Shown in pieces: positions 27,032 through 41,587 of a stretch of 64,000 nucleotides of DNA. The notes under the pieces are model-generated. The model saw only the letters and a program-made list of their open reading frames with translations. It did no database searches and was not told the DNA's origin. The stretch is from Chrysomallon squamiferum. Lineage: Eukaryota > Mollusca > Gastropoda > Neomphalida > Peltospiridae. The stretch is from assembly GCA_012295275.1 (NCBI GenBank), contig CM022667.1:5581068-5645067 (forward strand), given 5' to 3'. The translations under genes were made by a program, and so were the position numbers. Within the stretch, counting starts at the first letter, position 1, and each line of letters starts with the position of its first letter.

Positions 27032-27627
27032 TGCAACCTAAACAAAAAGGATAAGTAAATAAGTAAATAAATAAATAAACTAACAGTACTATCTGAAATT
27101 TAAGAAACTTTATAATAGTTTATAATAGACCACGATTTTTTCAAATATATGTTAGTTCACTCAGTATCATATTTGTAGAAAACATATTAGAAAATGAATA
27201 TCTCTTTAGTGGTTTATCGTTTTAACATTTACTCCTGTTCCGATAGTATTAAAGAAGATGACATTACGTATACCTAAATTTCATACCCCCATTAACCCCA
27301 AAGTATTATGATAAATTACACAAGATACAGATATTCCTTTTAAGTTTTTACTCTTTTTTTTTTATCTCTCTCCTTTTGCAAGACACTGTAGTCACAATTC
27401 ATTATAATCTAAACGGAATGAAACGCTGCTGTCACACACTTTTTTCAGGTACCAACATAGCCATATCACAGACTTGAAAATACAAACTACGACTTCTGAT
27501 AACTTGCAATCGAGTCTACGAGAAACAAACGCAATGCTAGGGAGAATCTATGAGAACTGGAATTTATTGATATTTATTTTTTTCAAAATTATCGTTTGAA
27601 TCAGAGCCCTTCTCGACTGCCTAGTTT

Positions 27628-28597
<970 letters not shown>

Positions 28598-28774
28598 ATA
28601 ACCAGGCACAGAGGGAGACATATGTACAATTCAGGTATTTGTGTAGATGTTACTTAATCTGAAAATATCCTCAAATGTCAGACATTAGTTCAGTGTCATT
28701 CACATCACTGTTCTTTTATATAAACTAATATGAAATACAAGACTCAAACAAAACATCTGAATTCAACCTGTGAC

Positions 28775-31700
28775 TTATGAGTTTTCATAGACAGTGAGCA
28801 CAGAGTATGGTGAGTCTTTTCTAGCTTCCAGTGATGAGTAATTGTTTGTAGTATCCGTGTTTCTGTCAGTATCTGAAAAATAGTCTTGATTACACAGTTA
28901 CACAGAATATAGTTAGAGTATTAGTCGTAACAACGTAAAAAACTAAAACAGGAAGTAAAACAGTTTGTTCTCGCTGTACTTGAGATCGCTAATAATATTC
29001 AAAGTAATAACTTATCTGTTGTGTTATTTTATTTTGTTTGTTTGTTGTTGCTTTTTTAATTCTGACAAAATACACTTCATGAGCAAATTAAAGACAATAA
29101 ATGTTAATATAAAATATAAACAATGTATACTTCTACTGATTATTTTCCTTTATTTTAAAAATATCAGCTAAATCATAAAAACAAATGAAGTGTAAATATT
29201 TATTATTATTATTATTATTTATTTATTTTTTGTTGTAGATTTACCACTTTATTCTTCACCACAATTCGTGATCAGATCCTTCATATGTTAGTTATTTAAT
29301 ATTAGAACAATAAAATAAGACTTTGTACTTTAGGTATGTCTCAGTTATTCTGAAAACAAAGAAAGCAGGCACACAGCATGTCTCTTATTTAACAGGCAGC
29401 ATCACAGAAACTCTTGAATCTGTTACACTTTGTATTTACATACTGACCTTGATTTTGTTGAAGATCATCATAGAGAGAAGATTCCTGTACTCCAGTGTTA
29501 ATCTGTCTGAAACAAACAAAACATAGAGAACTCGAGAATAATTGAATTTTGGTTTATTTAATCTATTTCACATATGTGTGTTTATGTACGTGCATGAATA
29601 CCTATGTGTTTATAGTTTTTCGTCCGTAATAATTTTCTTTTCCAAATACCCTTTTGACTAATTAGCATAATATCTATTTTTCAGTTAAAAGGAAAACGAC
29701 TTAAACATTGTTTTTCTATTTCTTCCTCACATTTTCATAGCTTACCTTGATGTGTACGTGTTCTCACTCTTAGACTTTTCTAAAATAAAAATAAATATTA
29801 GAAATGTGAAATAACTCTTATTATTAATATTTGTTTATATATGATAAACAAAATTTTTAATATTCAAAATATTGAGAGCACGAAGCAAGAAACATTATTC
29901 ATTATTTGTTATAATAATTTGTTCAGTGTACTTGTAAATTTACCTTTTCTCTTCCAGCAGGAAAAGAAAACAATTGCCCCTATGAAAAGTTCTATTCCCA
30001 GTACTATTCCAATTCCAATACCAATTCCTGTTCCTAGTAAACTATCTTTTTCTTGCGAAAATTCTGAAGATTAAATAAATGAAAAAGAACGTGAAAATAT
30101 CCTGTAAAACACACAGCAAGTTGGTTTCAGATATTACGTTTTCATTTTAACTATCTATTAATCTGTGTTTGAGTGTGTGTATATATATATATATAGATAG
30201 ATAGATAGATAGAAAGAGATAAATATATAGATAGATAGATACACAACAGCATATTAGACATATACTGTGTTAGCTGAGATTTACTATGATACAATGCAGA
30301 TTACGTTTTATATAAACAATTACAAACATTCCAGTGTAGTTTTTTATTCGCGTTCTAAATTAGTCACTTTTTAAATGAACGTTCTTTGTTGCACGAATCA
30401 CTTCAAAAACATAACTTCACGTTGTTGTATTTTTACCATAGATGAAAAGATGCTGTTCATTCGTTGAGGTTTTGAAACCAAATTTGTTAAAAGCCAAAAC
30501 TCGAATCAGATATCTGGAGTTTGGTTGTAAACTAGAAATCTCTGCTGTGTGATTTGTGTGAAGACCTTTTTCACCAAACTGCTGAGTGAGATTTGTCCAC
30601 TCAGATGTTGTGTCTGCTCGATACTGTACAAGAAATGTTTGTTGTGATCCTGCATTAAATTCTTCTGTCCAAGACACTGACACTGAATGTGGACCAGTAC
30701 TCCAAATTCTCACGTCAGATGGAACATTTGGAGGACCTTCAAGTTGAAAGCGTTACAAAATAGTGAAAAACAAAAAGTAGTGAACAATGAATTTTGTTTA
30801 AACGCTATTGATATTATGCAATATCTATCTATCTGCCTATTTTCAAATAAGGATATACATAATGATCAGCAAATCGGTATTTCAGACAAAATTAAACGAT
30901 GCCATATTTCAGCACATAATATAAATGAAAACAACTGAGACTGTAATACTAGTCTAAGTAGACGAAAAGTGTGTGTGGGATCAATGTTTTTCATTCTAAC
31001 TTTGTTTATACCTATTTGACTCAGAGATAAATTCAAAACAAGATCCTTCCTTGAGCCTCCATTTGACACAGAAACCTGATAGATTCCAAAATCTTCTTGT
31101 TTAACATTTATCAGTTTATATTCACCTACAGCAGACACATTTGTTGTGAGTACAGGTTGTGTAGATCCAAGACTTTTATTGTTTACATCTGTGAGTTTAT
31201 ACCAGGTAAATGTTGGGACTGGATTGGCAATCACAGAAATGTGTAGAGTTACATTTCCACCTTCTACAGAATCAAATTTGTTCTGAACTGTAACTCGATG
31301 ATCAAGTCTTGGTGAACCTGTAGGAAATAACTGTCTTGTTACTAACATACAAATGATAAAATAAAATAAAGTAAATTAAATAATTGTATATAGTGACTTA
31401 CATTTTTGTGATTTCTTTCAAATAATATGCAAGTAGTAGATATAATGTTACACCATTACATACATGTAACAAGAAGCTGCACTCTTTGACTGACGTCAGA
31501 CTTGATGTTGTTTCCTGCTTCACAAGTGTAAAATCCTGTATCCAGACATCCAGCTTCATTCCAGCTGTACTCCACTGACTTGGAGTTTTTCACTTCACGT
31601 AGAATGTGTGAGTTGTTTAACAGTTTGATGTGAGATGCTGGATTACTGTCAACTTCACATCTCAGAGTCATGGGAGTCAGCTCATCAACTGTTATCTGTG

Positions 31701-34700
31701 TAGAATTTGAGTTTAAAGTCAAAGAAGTTATTGAAGTCTGATCTGCAACAAGTAAAAACACTGCAATATATTTTGTTAAATACATTTGAACATTAAGTGA
31801 CGAATATTTTTGCACATACAGTAGTTTTAATCATTCATATTGGGTTGTTAACATATCACAACAATTTTTCATATGTAACATGATATGTTTAAAAACAATT
31901 TTTTAGAGTTCTCTTGAACGTATATGTATTTATTTCAAAAAGCAGAAAACAATTTTACTTTTCACAGATTGTATTTCTGTATTAAAAAAAAAAATCAATT
32001 TTTTTAAGGAGACTCTGAATTCCGGTGACATTCTTGTTGTTTTAACTGTAAACACCAGTGTTTAGCAGACACAGAAGTATGTCGATGTCACACAGTGAAG
32101 CAAATTTGAAAGAAAAAGGATCAGCTAATTGAAATTATCCATGTTTATAAACAGAATGTTGAAGTCCTTGAAGGAAAAGCATATGCAGTTAATGAATTGA
32201 TGAAGAATGTTCTAGAGACAATGTAGTTAGAAACAGAGTCTACAAGATAACAACTGAAATTCTCCTGTGTAATGTCAGACTGAAATAAAATAAAAATAAA
32301 ATATCATGTGAACACAACCTGAAAAGAATTATGTATGTATGTATATATGTACGCATACATTCATGATTGGATGTTTATACAGTCTGAAATAAAGCATAAG
32401 TCACTGTTAAATTATTTACATTTAACATATAATACATTTAATTCATCGACTGTTATCTTTGTACACTGAGTCTAAAGTCAAAGATATTACTAAAGCATGA
32501 TCTGTAACAAATAAAGAATTACTGAAAATAAAAATTATGTTTGATAGAAAATTCAGGTAAAACTCAGGTGAACTGATTCATTCTGATGAAGAATTACTGA
32601 GCTAAAAGGATGACGTCTGAATTTAAAAATTGTTATAACTTCCTGTTTGGTATTTTTCTTTCTTCGTATTTTCATTTTACTTTTTTTTTATCTTTGTAAT
32701 ACAACCAGTCTATATTAATTAATTTATTTATTCATTTATTTATTACATTTTCTGTGTTTTTAAGTAGGTAAACTGAACATTATCACAATTGTGTATCTCA
32801 GATAATATAAAAACATTAAAATAAGTAAAACTATTATAAATGTGTTTACATTATGTTTCTGAATTTATTTGATTTTGATAAATCGTTTCGAATTGAATGT
32901 TTTGTCACCATTTTCCTGTCTTTATGTTTCTTTTTATCCAGGTTTTTTCCTTCGTTTTCTTCTTTTTAACTTGTATATATATATATATATTCTTTTTCTT
33001 TTGATAAGATTTCCTGCTTTCGTTAATTTTGAGTTTTTAATGTGTATAAAATACAGTACTTTTATTCAATAACATCATTCATGTCATTATTTATTTCTAT
33101 CTTTGTTAAACAAATATTACAGTGCAAATATAAATCCTGTTTCAAAATCAAATTCTCTGTTTACTTACACTGAACATCCAAGGTAACAGTTTTGTTTTCT
33201 GACTTGTTTGTGTTTACATTGGTGACAATACACACAGAAACTCCAGCCTCTGTTCTGTGTATTTGTGTAAAAGAAAGTACAGTATCGTTTATTTCCTTTG
33301 TCTGACACTTCCACTTGTAAGAGCAGACTTCATCACAGTCTGCCTCACACGAAACAGCCACGTTTTTACCTTCTACTACCTGTACTGGTGAACTTCTGTT
33401 CAGTTTAATGTTTTCTGGACCAACTGAAAATACCGATAAATTAATTAATAATGATTGCTCTCTGTATTAAAACACTGTACATGAATATGTGTGTGAGGGT
33501 GTGTGTTCCCAAAGAAGAGAGAAATGTTTTATTTAAGGATTATGATGACAAAGAAAAGAAAACAACATACTTTCAAGTGATTCATTTGTGTGTTATTTTT
33601 TGTTATTTGTTTTTACCAATTTTAAGTAACAAAGTAAAATGCATAAAAAGGGTTCAGCTACCAAGGATGTCGTACTGTTATTATTTGTAGCAGAGGAATA
33701 CTCTATTAGAAAGTGGTCACATTTTATTGCTCTTTGAAAAATATTTTGTTTTAATGTGTGATCAAACATATTTTCAAGACCTTATATGCATTTCTAAACA
33801 AAGACATACGCTAATATCCATTTCTCTAATAATCCTATTTTAATACAAATTAAACAAAAATCAGATTATTGCCGCTTGTGCAAATAACCTTGAACGTTTG
33901 GTTTTGCTTATGCAACTGTCAGTATGTCATCTTAATTAAACTCAGATTGTGATGCAAGAAAACTGAAATATGCAAATATTTTGTAACAATATTATTTTTT
34001 GTTTTATTTTCCATACAGCTATTACTGGTCATCTATCAACAGCAACAAAACAACAACAACAACAACAATAATAATATAAAATAATTTGACAACATCCAAA
34101 AAATGAATTGAGATCAGTTATAAATAAATAAATGTCTAAGATTATTTTTGAATAAAACTCACAGTGTACTTTCAGAGTGAAACTTTTAGTGAGAGATTTG
34201 GCTGAGACTCTGTTAGTCACAGTGCATGTGTACTTCTGTCCTGTCTGGTTTCTTCTCACATTTGTAACACTGAGCTGAGACCCTGACTCAGTCTGTTGAT
34301 TGTTAAGAGACCAGGAAAACAAACATGGCGGCTTGCAGACAGCAACACAGTTTACATTCAAATCATCTCCTTCTTCAATGTTTCCTGGAGAAGTCAAGTC
34401 AACACTGTCTGGTCACTCTGAAAATAAACTAATAATAATAATAAAAAAAACAAATACTGCTACTACTACTAATATAATTAAGCATGTGATCTTTTAATTT
34501 GTAAAGATAACTTCCATTAATGACCATGTGTTAAGGTGTATATTACATTTACTGATATGTAATATGCATTAGAAAAAACAATTACTGCTTTTGTAACAAA
34601 GTAATGTTTTCTAGAACTACGCTATTTTTTTTTTTTTTTTTCTATGGTGGTTTAACCTGGGACAAAAGTTGCATTAGAAATGCAAGGAAAGACAAAGACT

Positions 34701-35505
34701 CCAGTCAGAAAACAATATAGGACAAAAGTCTCCATACTGTTTCTCATCTGAACTTTTGAATTGTTTCCATTTTGAATATTTTCAGTTTCATTTTTTGGGA
34801 GTGAGAATCTATACATTATTTATTTGTAATCTTAGTACAAAGTGCTTTTGGAAATTATAGTCAGTTTTCAAAGATACATTATTTCATTATGCTTTGATAC
34901 AAAAATCCACTGGGGAAGCTTATGTCGTAAAAACTATTTATATATATATATGGACACATGCTTGCACACACACACATATATTCTCAGACCTACATCTCCT
35001 TTCATGTAGACAATCACAGACAAACAAGATTTTCAGAATGGCAGATTTTTTGAGCTCGAGCCACAGGTTTGTAGTCAAGAAAAGAAAAAGAAACTATTTC
35101 ACTGAAAACTAGCACTATTTTTAAATAAGAGATTATTATGAAGTAGATCTAATCTTCTGAAATGCACCATTATTTTTCTCATTACTTAAGGTATTTGAAC
35201 CTAGTAGTTAATAATACAAATTAAACTTGACACTAGTATAAACTAAACTATTAATAAACCTAAACTCTGATTATTCTTATGTGTTTGTTTGGTGATCAGC
35301 TGTTTTACTCCTGTACAGGTAGTACTTATATTGTACACCTAAATATTTTTTGATTCTTTAATAAAATAGCAAAATAAATATCAACTATATATGAGCTGAT
35401 ACAATTTTCTTTTCTTCTTTTCTTTGATCTTCTAACAGTACTTGTAATTTATCAAAGTGGAATTGATATACTAGCGAAAATTTTTTAAAAATTAAGTAAT
35501 TAATA

Positions 35506-35546
<41 letters not shown>

Positions 35547-38259
35547 TAATAAATAACATTAAAATAATTATAAATAAAAAAAATACTTTTTTCCTTGTTC
35601 ATTTTATTAAAACTGTACAAAGAAATGTATATTAACATTGTTCAAAAATATATACAATACAAATGTCCAAATATATGTACATTAACACTGTAGAAAGAAA
35701 TACATTTTTGCATTACACAGATATATGTATATGAACATTGTATAAAGATATTTTCATTATAAAGTAACCAATGTATTGGTCATTTCTATTCAAAGCAAAC
35801 ACAAATAGCACATCAAAACAGTACATGACAGTCTATCATTTTCAATTTTCATAATGCTTATCATAATGATAATAACAACAAACATAATAAACAAATTGTA
35901 AAACAAATAACATTAATAAAAAAGTATGACTCTTTCAACATATTACAATTAATCTAAACTTGTACTGCTAATCAGATACACTAAATTTAATTATTATAAT
36001 TATCATTCAGTTTCAGGGAATATAGTTAAAGTTTAATTTTTTTTTATGAATAGATTTTGTTTTCTTGCTATAAATGATATTTTGTTATAAAAATATAATT
36101 ATTTACTTACTGCTCATTTCTAATCTCAGTGTGTTATTGGAGATTCCACCAGTATTCAGTTTACAAAACCAGTCTGTGACATCCTGATCTGAAGCTTTGT
36201 TAATTGTCAGAGAATACTTCTTAGTGGTTGACAGTCTGCTGTTTGTCCCATCTCCACACTCTACAGAATAACTTTGTCTGTCAGCTGGAGAACTCCACAC
36301 AGAACACTGATCTGGTTTCTGTCTCAGTGAACCAATACTAGAACTGCCACTATTGTTATAAAATGTTATTAAGTCATCAAGGTTTTCAGCACCTGACACT
36401 GTACAAGTCAGAGTAAACTGTTTATCTTTGACTAAATGAGACGAAGATCCAGACAAAGTCAGTGAAACACAATCTGTAAAATAAAAGATAAAATCTTTGT
36501 TTTCAGTATATTTTTGTTTCTCTGTTTTTCAGGTTTTCTTTTTTTACTTTTTAAAATCTTTTAAAAGATTTATTTAATTTTTAATTCTAAGGAGTCTTAT
36601 TAACATTTTACTACCTATTTTTTTCTTTTTTTTTTTGCTATATACATATTTTATTTCATGATAATATTATTTTATTTGTAAGTGAAAATGTGATTGTTAA
36701 ATAGCACATTCTGGTTACTCTTAATAATTTTCCTTGAACATACAAAGACAAAAATTCACAAGAGATTTAGAATTTGTTTTTCCTAATATAAAGGTATTTT
36801 CTAATTAATATATATTTTTTTTATCCGAATGAAAAGATATGTATGAAACTTAAGACCTTATTTTTAATGTTGTCTTTCACTGAACCAAATCAGAGACATA
36901 GATTACAAGTAGAAAGTGAAGTGATCAGAAAGTAGAGAACTTAAGTTGATGTTACTGACTAACGTAAATTAATTTTAAAAGCAGATGTTTACAATTTATG
37001 TTTTAATGGACACTGGTATTTAGTGGGAATAACCCAGTGGGTGGGTTGTCCCCCTTCATACAAATTATTTCCTTAAACAAAGTCCTGTTTAAAAAAAATA
37101 AAATAATAATAAACAAATAAAATAAAATAAAATAAAATAATGTTAACAATAATAATAAAGTAACCCTGGTTTGATATCTAAAATAATCAGATTTCTAGAA
37201 TCACAGCTGCCACATTTGGAGGACAGATTTCAGTGAGATTTGCCAGAGTTCAGTTTGTGCACATTTTTGTTTTATTTTGTTTCTTCCTCTTCACCTTTTA
37301 CAATCTGCCTTAAATATTGTGTTTAAATTATTAATTACTCTTTTATTAAAACAAACATTTTTCTATGAATTTAAAACAAAATTAATTCTATCAAACGGAA
37401 CACATATTCTTTTGAAAAAAAAAAATATACCTATTAACATATCACAGTCTAAATTTAGATTTTTGTAAACAAGTCTGAGACAATTATTTTTAATTTTATG
37501 TAAAAGATAAACTGAACATAACACGATACAGAGACACTGAAACTCATATGTAACTAATTTCTACAGTGTCCTCTCATTTGTCACACATCTGATAACAACA
37601 CATCTCATACCTGAGTGAACTGCTAACTATATTGTCTCTACCTAGCACGGAATAATGGACTCATCTTCCTCTAGGTTACAGAGTCAGCTTAGGGAATAAT
37701 TAAACAAACTCCTACTAACAACTGAACACAAACACTGAACAGACATTATGTTAACATCCATAACATTACACATTCAGACACATAACACCAAGCTAATATG
37801 AATGATACATGAAGCTCTAGAGCATATATTAGAGTGTTACAGTACATATCAGTTTACACATGTGTTAAGTAAAGTTAAATTAATGTTATAGTGGTTGGAT
37901 TACTTAGTCACTAAGCTGACTAGGGGAGACAACCCTTTCTATTGCCTGTGAATATATTTACCCCTAGACTATAGACATTGATAATCAAACAACAATTAAA
38001 CTTTTATCTGAACTGTGCAATATCTTTAAAACCTTCTGTTTTAAATAATAATTTTAATATAGACAAATTCTTGACAATTAAGATGAAATAATAAGTAAAC
38101 TATGTTTTGGTATTAATTATTAAGTCTAATAGAATATTAAAAATGGCTTCTATTTTTATAAAGATTTTCTCAGTAAAAATAAATAAATCATCAATGATGA
38201 TAGACATGAAATTAAACATTCATTTGTTTTTCATGTTATTTTAATCTTAAAATAATAAT

Positions 38260-38300
<41 letters not shown>

Positions 38301-38714
38301 CAAAAATTAAAATGTTAAAAGTGTATCAAATCTTTTATAAATATCAGAAATTTGTACTTATAAATAATTCTTTTCTGCAATTTGTGAATATTTTAAAAAT
38401 TAATATATAACAATTAATTATTTAATAGCAGATAAAATGTTTTTAGCTAAATTATTTTCACAGGCAGAAGTATTAAATGTAATTATGTATTCATAATTTA
38501 AAAATTGACCAAAATTATGCCTGGTTGCTAACAGATGTTGCTTAATCCTACAAAACTGATCATATTTATCTCAAAATTAATAAATGTATCTAAACTGTAA
38601 TCAAAGAGGAATATGTCAGAATATGTCACAGATCAAATCAGATTTTAATTTTTACTTTTCAGAGGAATATCATAAACCTGAAATAATTATAGAATATGTA
38701 ATTAATAGTGTTAA

Positions 38715-38774
<60 letters not shown>

Positions 38775-39061
38775 GATTATTATTATTATTTTAATGTTAA
38801 ATTAATTTCCAATTTCACATATTCTACTTTAATTCCATACATTAAAAAAATATTAATAATAAAAATAAATAAATAAATAAATTAAGGAAAATGAGGTAGC
38901 TACAGTAATTCAGAATAAAACTAAAATAATTTTCACAGCTGACAAGCAATCGAGACTGAGAGTCAGGAAGTTTTAACAGTTTCTGTAAACTTACCTGAAT
39001 ACGTAACACTGTTCAAGACGAACACCATAAAAATCAGTTTCTTATCAACCGTCGAAAACAT
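28775..39061 (-). CDS. Gene C: complete type 1 five-Ig/FN3 receptor with ITIM/ITAM-like tail; stop codon in Ig2
   Basis: Exons: signal 38995-39061 (MFSTVDKKLIFMVF...), Ig1 36111-36473, Ig2 34163-34417, Ig3 33169-33423, Ig4 31464-31742, Ig5 31012-31317, FN3 30437-30736, transmembrane 29944-30063, tail 29746-29779, 29448-29506 and 28775-28872. The spliced length is 2136 nt (711 codons plus stop). The membrane exon reads LLGTGIGIGIGIVLGIELFI, with a Glu inside the helix, then a KRK stop-transfer. The tail has SLYDDL, YSSL-x7-YSVL and VYENS. Anomaly: the Ig2 exon begins AGTGACCAG where gene D has GTGGACCAG; in the phase used by all copies this gives K-stop, two codons into the exon. The exon is symmetric (255 bp, phase 1-1), so skipping it would restore a four-Ig receptor. 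Otherwise the gene is a null copy. Confidence 0.85.
32440..32507 (-). pseudogene. Vestigial Ig4 exon 5' end in gene C Ig3-Ig4 intron
   Basis: On the minus strand, an acceptor-like TTACAG|AT is followed by about 65 bases resembling the start of the Ig4 exon (CTTTGACTTTAGACTC..., ACAGTCGATGAAT against the functional ACAGTTGATGAACTG). It carries a stop and lacks the rest of the domain. The same relic is at 47511-47575 in gene D. Confidence 0.7.
34413..34417 (-). other. Mutated Ig2 acceptor junction creating an in-frame stop in gene C
   Basis: Minus strand TTTTCAG|AGTGACCAGAC; genes A and D have AG|GTGGACCAGAC. With the single preceding A from Ig1, the codons read AAG TGA CCA. Confidence 0.75.
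38717..38790. repeat. ATT microsatellite in gene C intron 1
   Basis: Trinucleotide run. In gene D the corresponding intron is about 1.07 kb shorter, and the missing piece ends at a shorter ATT run (52207-52240). Confidence 0.95.
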
Positions 39062-39145
39062 AGTTTATTAATTATAAATACTGACAAAGTTTTAAATTAA
39101 AAATCTCGTTCTCACAACAACAAACGACGTTTTCTGCTGGCAGTT

Positions 39146-39155
39146 CACTTCCTGG
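39146..39155 (-). promoter_or_regulatory. Conserved ETS-like site upstream of gene C
   Basis: CCAGGAAGTG on the minus strand, 85-94 bp upstream of the ATG, within the block conserved among type 1 genes. Confidence 0.45.
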
Positions 39156-40916
39156 TTTGTTTTTGTCAAAATGTATACATCTCTCCGGATTTAGTTAATG
39201 CAGTAACATCCGATTTTCCATCTGGAGTTCCTTGCTTTTTGTAACAGTTACATGCGATCTTTTAATACCAGAGACTAATTCAACGCAAACTGCCACTGTT
39301 TACATTACTGAGTATGAAATCTAAAGTATTATCTGCACTGTGTGTAGTAGTACAAAGGGTTATGGCCCGTGAAGTGTATAAGCGTGTTTAAACTGTCTTA
39401 AAGTTAATTTTACGTCCCGGTCCACATTATTCGCCCTTTGAATTAACTGCAATCAAAAGTACACAACGACCTAATTCTCTTACACAGTTATTAGTGCTAA
39501 GAATTTGTTTCACTTAGTGTGACTATTACAAAGTCGAACGCAACATAATTTTTTCCCCTAATTATTTATGTATTATTTCCATTTTATTTATATATATATA
39601 TGTATTCTTACTTTATTGTTCTTACTCGTAATGTAACTTACTTTACAAAAGTGAGCAGGAAAGTATACTCTTCTTTTAGCCGTACCAGGAATGTATAATT
39701 AAATTAAGCACAAGACAACTTCTAAACATTTTGATTAATTACTAAGTGAACCTGTTGGAAATCAGTATTGATATGAGACAATTGGTTATTCTTCTTTTTA
39801 CTTACTTTTAAAAGTTAATAATTTATTAGTTACTGAATACGAGCGTTATTTCTTTCATAACTGGTCAGTCTTTTTCCAGATTAATGTTTGTAAACAGCTT
39901 AGTAAACATCACAGCACCCGAAATGTTACTTTGACATATTATGTAGAAATTGTTATAAAATAAAACACTTATAACATAGACATATATATTTAAAGGAGAA
40001 ATGATTTAATTTGAATATATTATGTTGTTTTTTTTGTTTGTTTTTTTTCAGCTTAGCACTCAAATAATCTTAGTAGCTCACTTTTCTTCTTTTGTTTTTC
40101 TCTTTTCTCGGTGACTGTTAGGAGATTTTCACAATTTATGTGATGACTGGGATTGGATAGAAAAGAAATTAACAAACTGACTGAGAACAAAACTTTTATT
40201 TGGCTACAATCTCTTTAAACAAATCAAAAACTAAAACTGCACAGTATTGCTAATAAAGCAAGTATTCAGTTTTGTCTGTTTCAAAATTCAGATCTTGATT
40301 TTATATGGTAATCTTTATAAAATTATTGTTATTCCAGTTATTGGTATTGTTATTATTATTTCGTATTTTTCTTGTTGTTTGTTTTGATTTCGTTTAATAT
40401 TAATATTAATCCATGAGCTAGACAATTAAAGCTGAATACCAAACTGGTGAACAGATCCAATGAAGATGTTTTGTTAGTGCAAATATCCGACATTAGCTGA
40501 CATTTTTGACTGGTAGCGTTTTTCCTACCTACTTAGTAAATACGAATTTAAAAAATCAGAGTAATAGAAGTAATTTATATTTTTGTGATAAAATTTTAGC
40601 TATCTCTGAAATAAAAGTAAAATGAAATGAATGAAAAGAAAAGAAAAAGAAAAGGGTAAAAAACAAAGAAAAGAAAAAAGTCATAGTAAATGATTTCGGT
40701 AAACTAATTCAGTATAGATAAATGATTTCAACATATTTTATCTACCAGTGTGTTGTTTCAGGTATTTATTCTGTAAATTAATTATTTGAAAACTGGCATT
40801 TCGATATTAAGCTAAACAAGATATTTACCCTCATATATATATTAATTTTTCATTTCTTATTTTCATCATCATCAATATGTTTTCTTGAAATAAATTATGG
40901 TAATTTAAAAAGAAAA

Positions 40917-40917
<1 letters not shown>

Positions 40918-40954
<37 letters not shown>
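40918..40954. repeat. AT dinucleotide run upstream of gene C
   Basis: Perfect TA/AT run; the homologous spot in the right-hand unit (about 54397-54411) has a shorter run. Confidence 0.9.
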
Positions 40955-40956
<2 letters not shown>

Positions 40957-41587
40957 TTTTAATCAGAAGAAAAACTTTTATGAAAATATAAGTAATTATT
41001 CACCAGAATAAACTGAAATTTAGGTCAAAAAGAAATTAATGTTAAAACTGATTCAGGGTGAAACACGCTGTGTACGTGCATGAAAAGGAGTGATTCGTCA
41101 ACATATAAATAAGCAAATAAAAATAATCATAGAATTTTATCAAAACAAAAACAAAGAGTACGTTGGTTACAGGGTATATTGCTCTTTATTACTGTATACG
41201 GTGGATGCTCCTTTTAACAAAACTGCATCTTCACTTAGCCAGGAGAAGATGGCAATTTTCAGCTGATTTAGGCTTTGCAAAATTGTAGAAGAAGAAAAAA
41301 GGAAGACAAAATGTCAGTTATTATTACAGTAGCCTGATTTAAACAAGATATAATAAAACTAAATTGAAATGGAAAGGACATAAACACTTTATCTGTCAGT
41401 TTTTAGTGATTTTATAAAAGAAAGTTCATATTCTTATACAACCTTATTTAACGAAATAAATAACTTAAAAATGTGACATGTAAGCTAATCCTAAACAGAA
41501 GAAGTGAAATAAAGATAACATGAATAAATAAATAAAATAATAGTAAAAAAAAAAAAAATGTACAACACAAAAGAGATATATCTAGTT

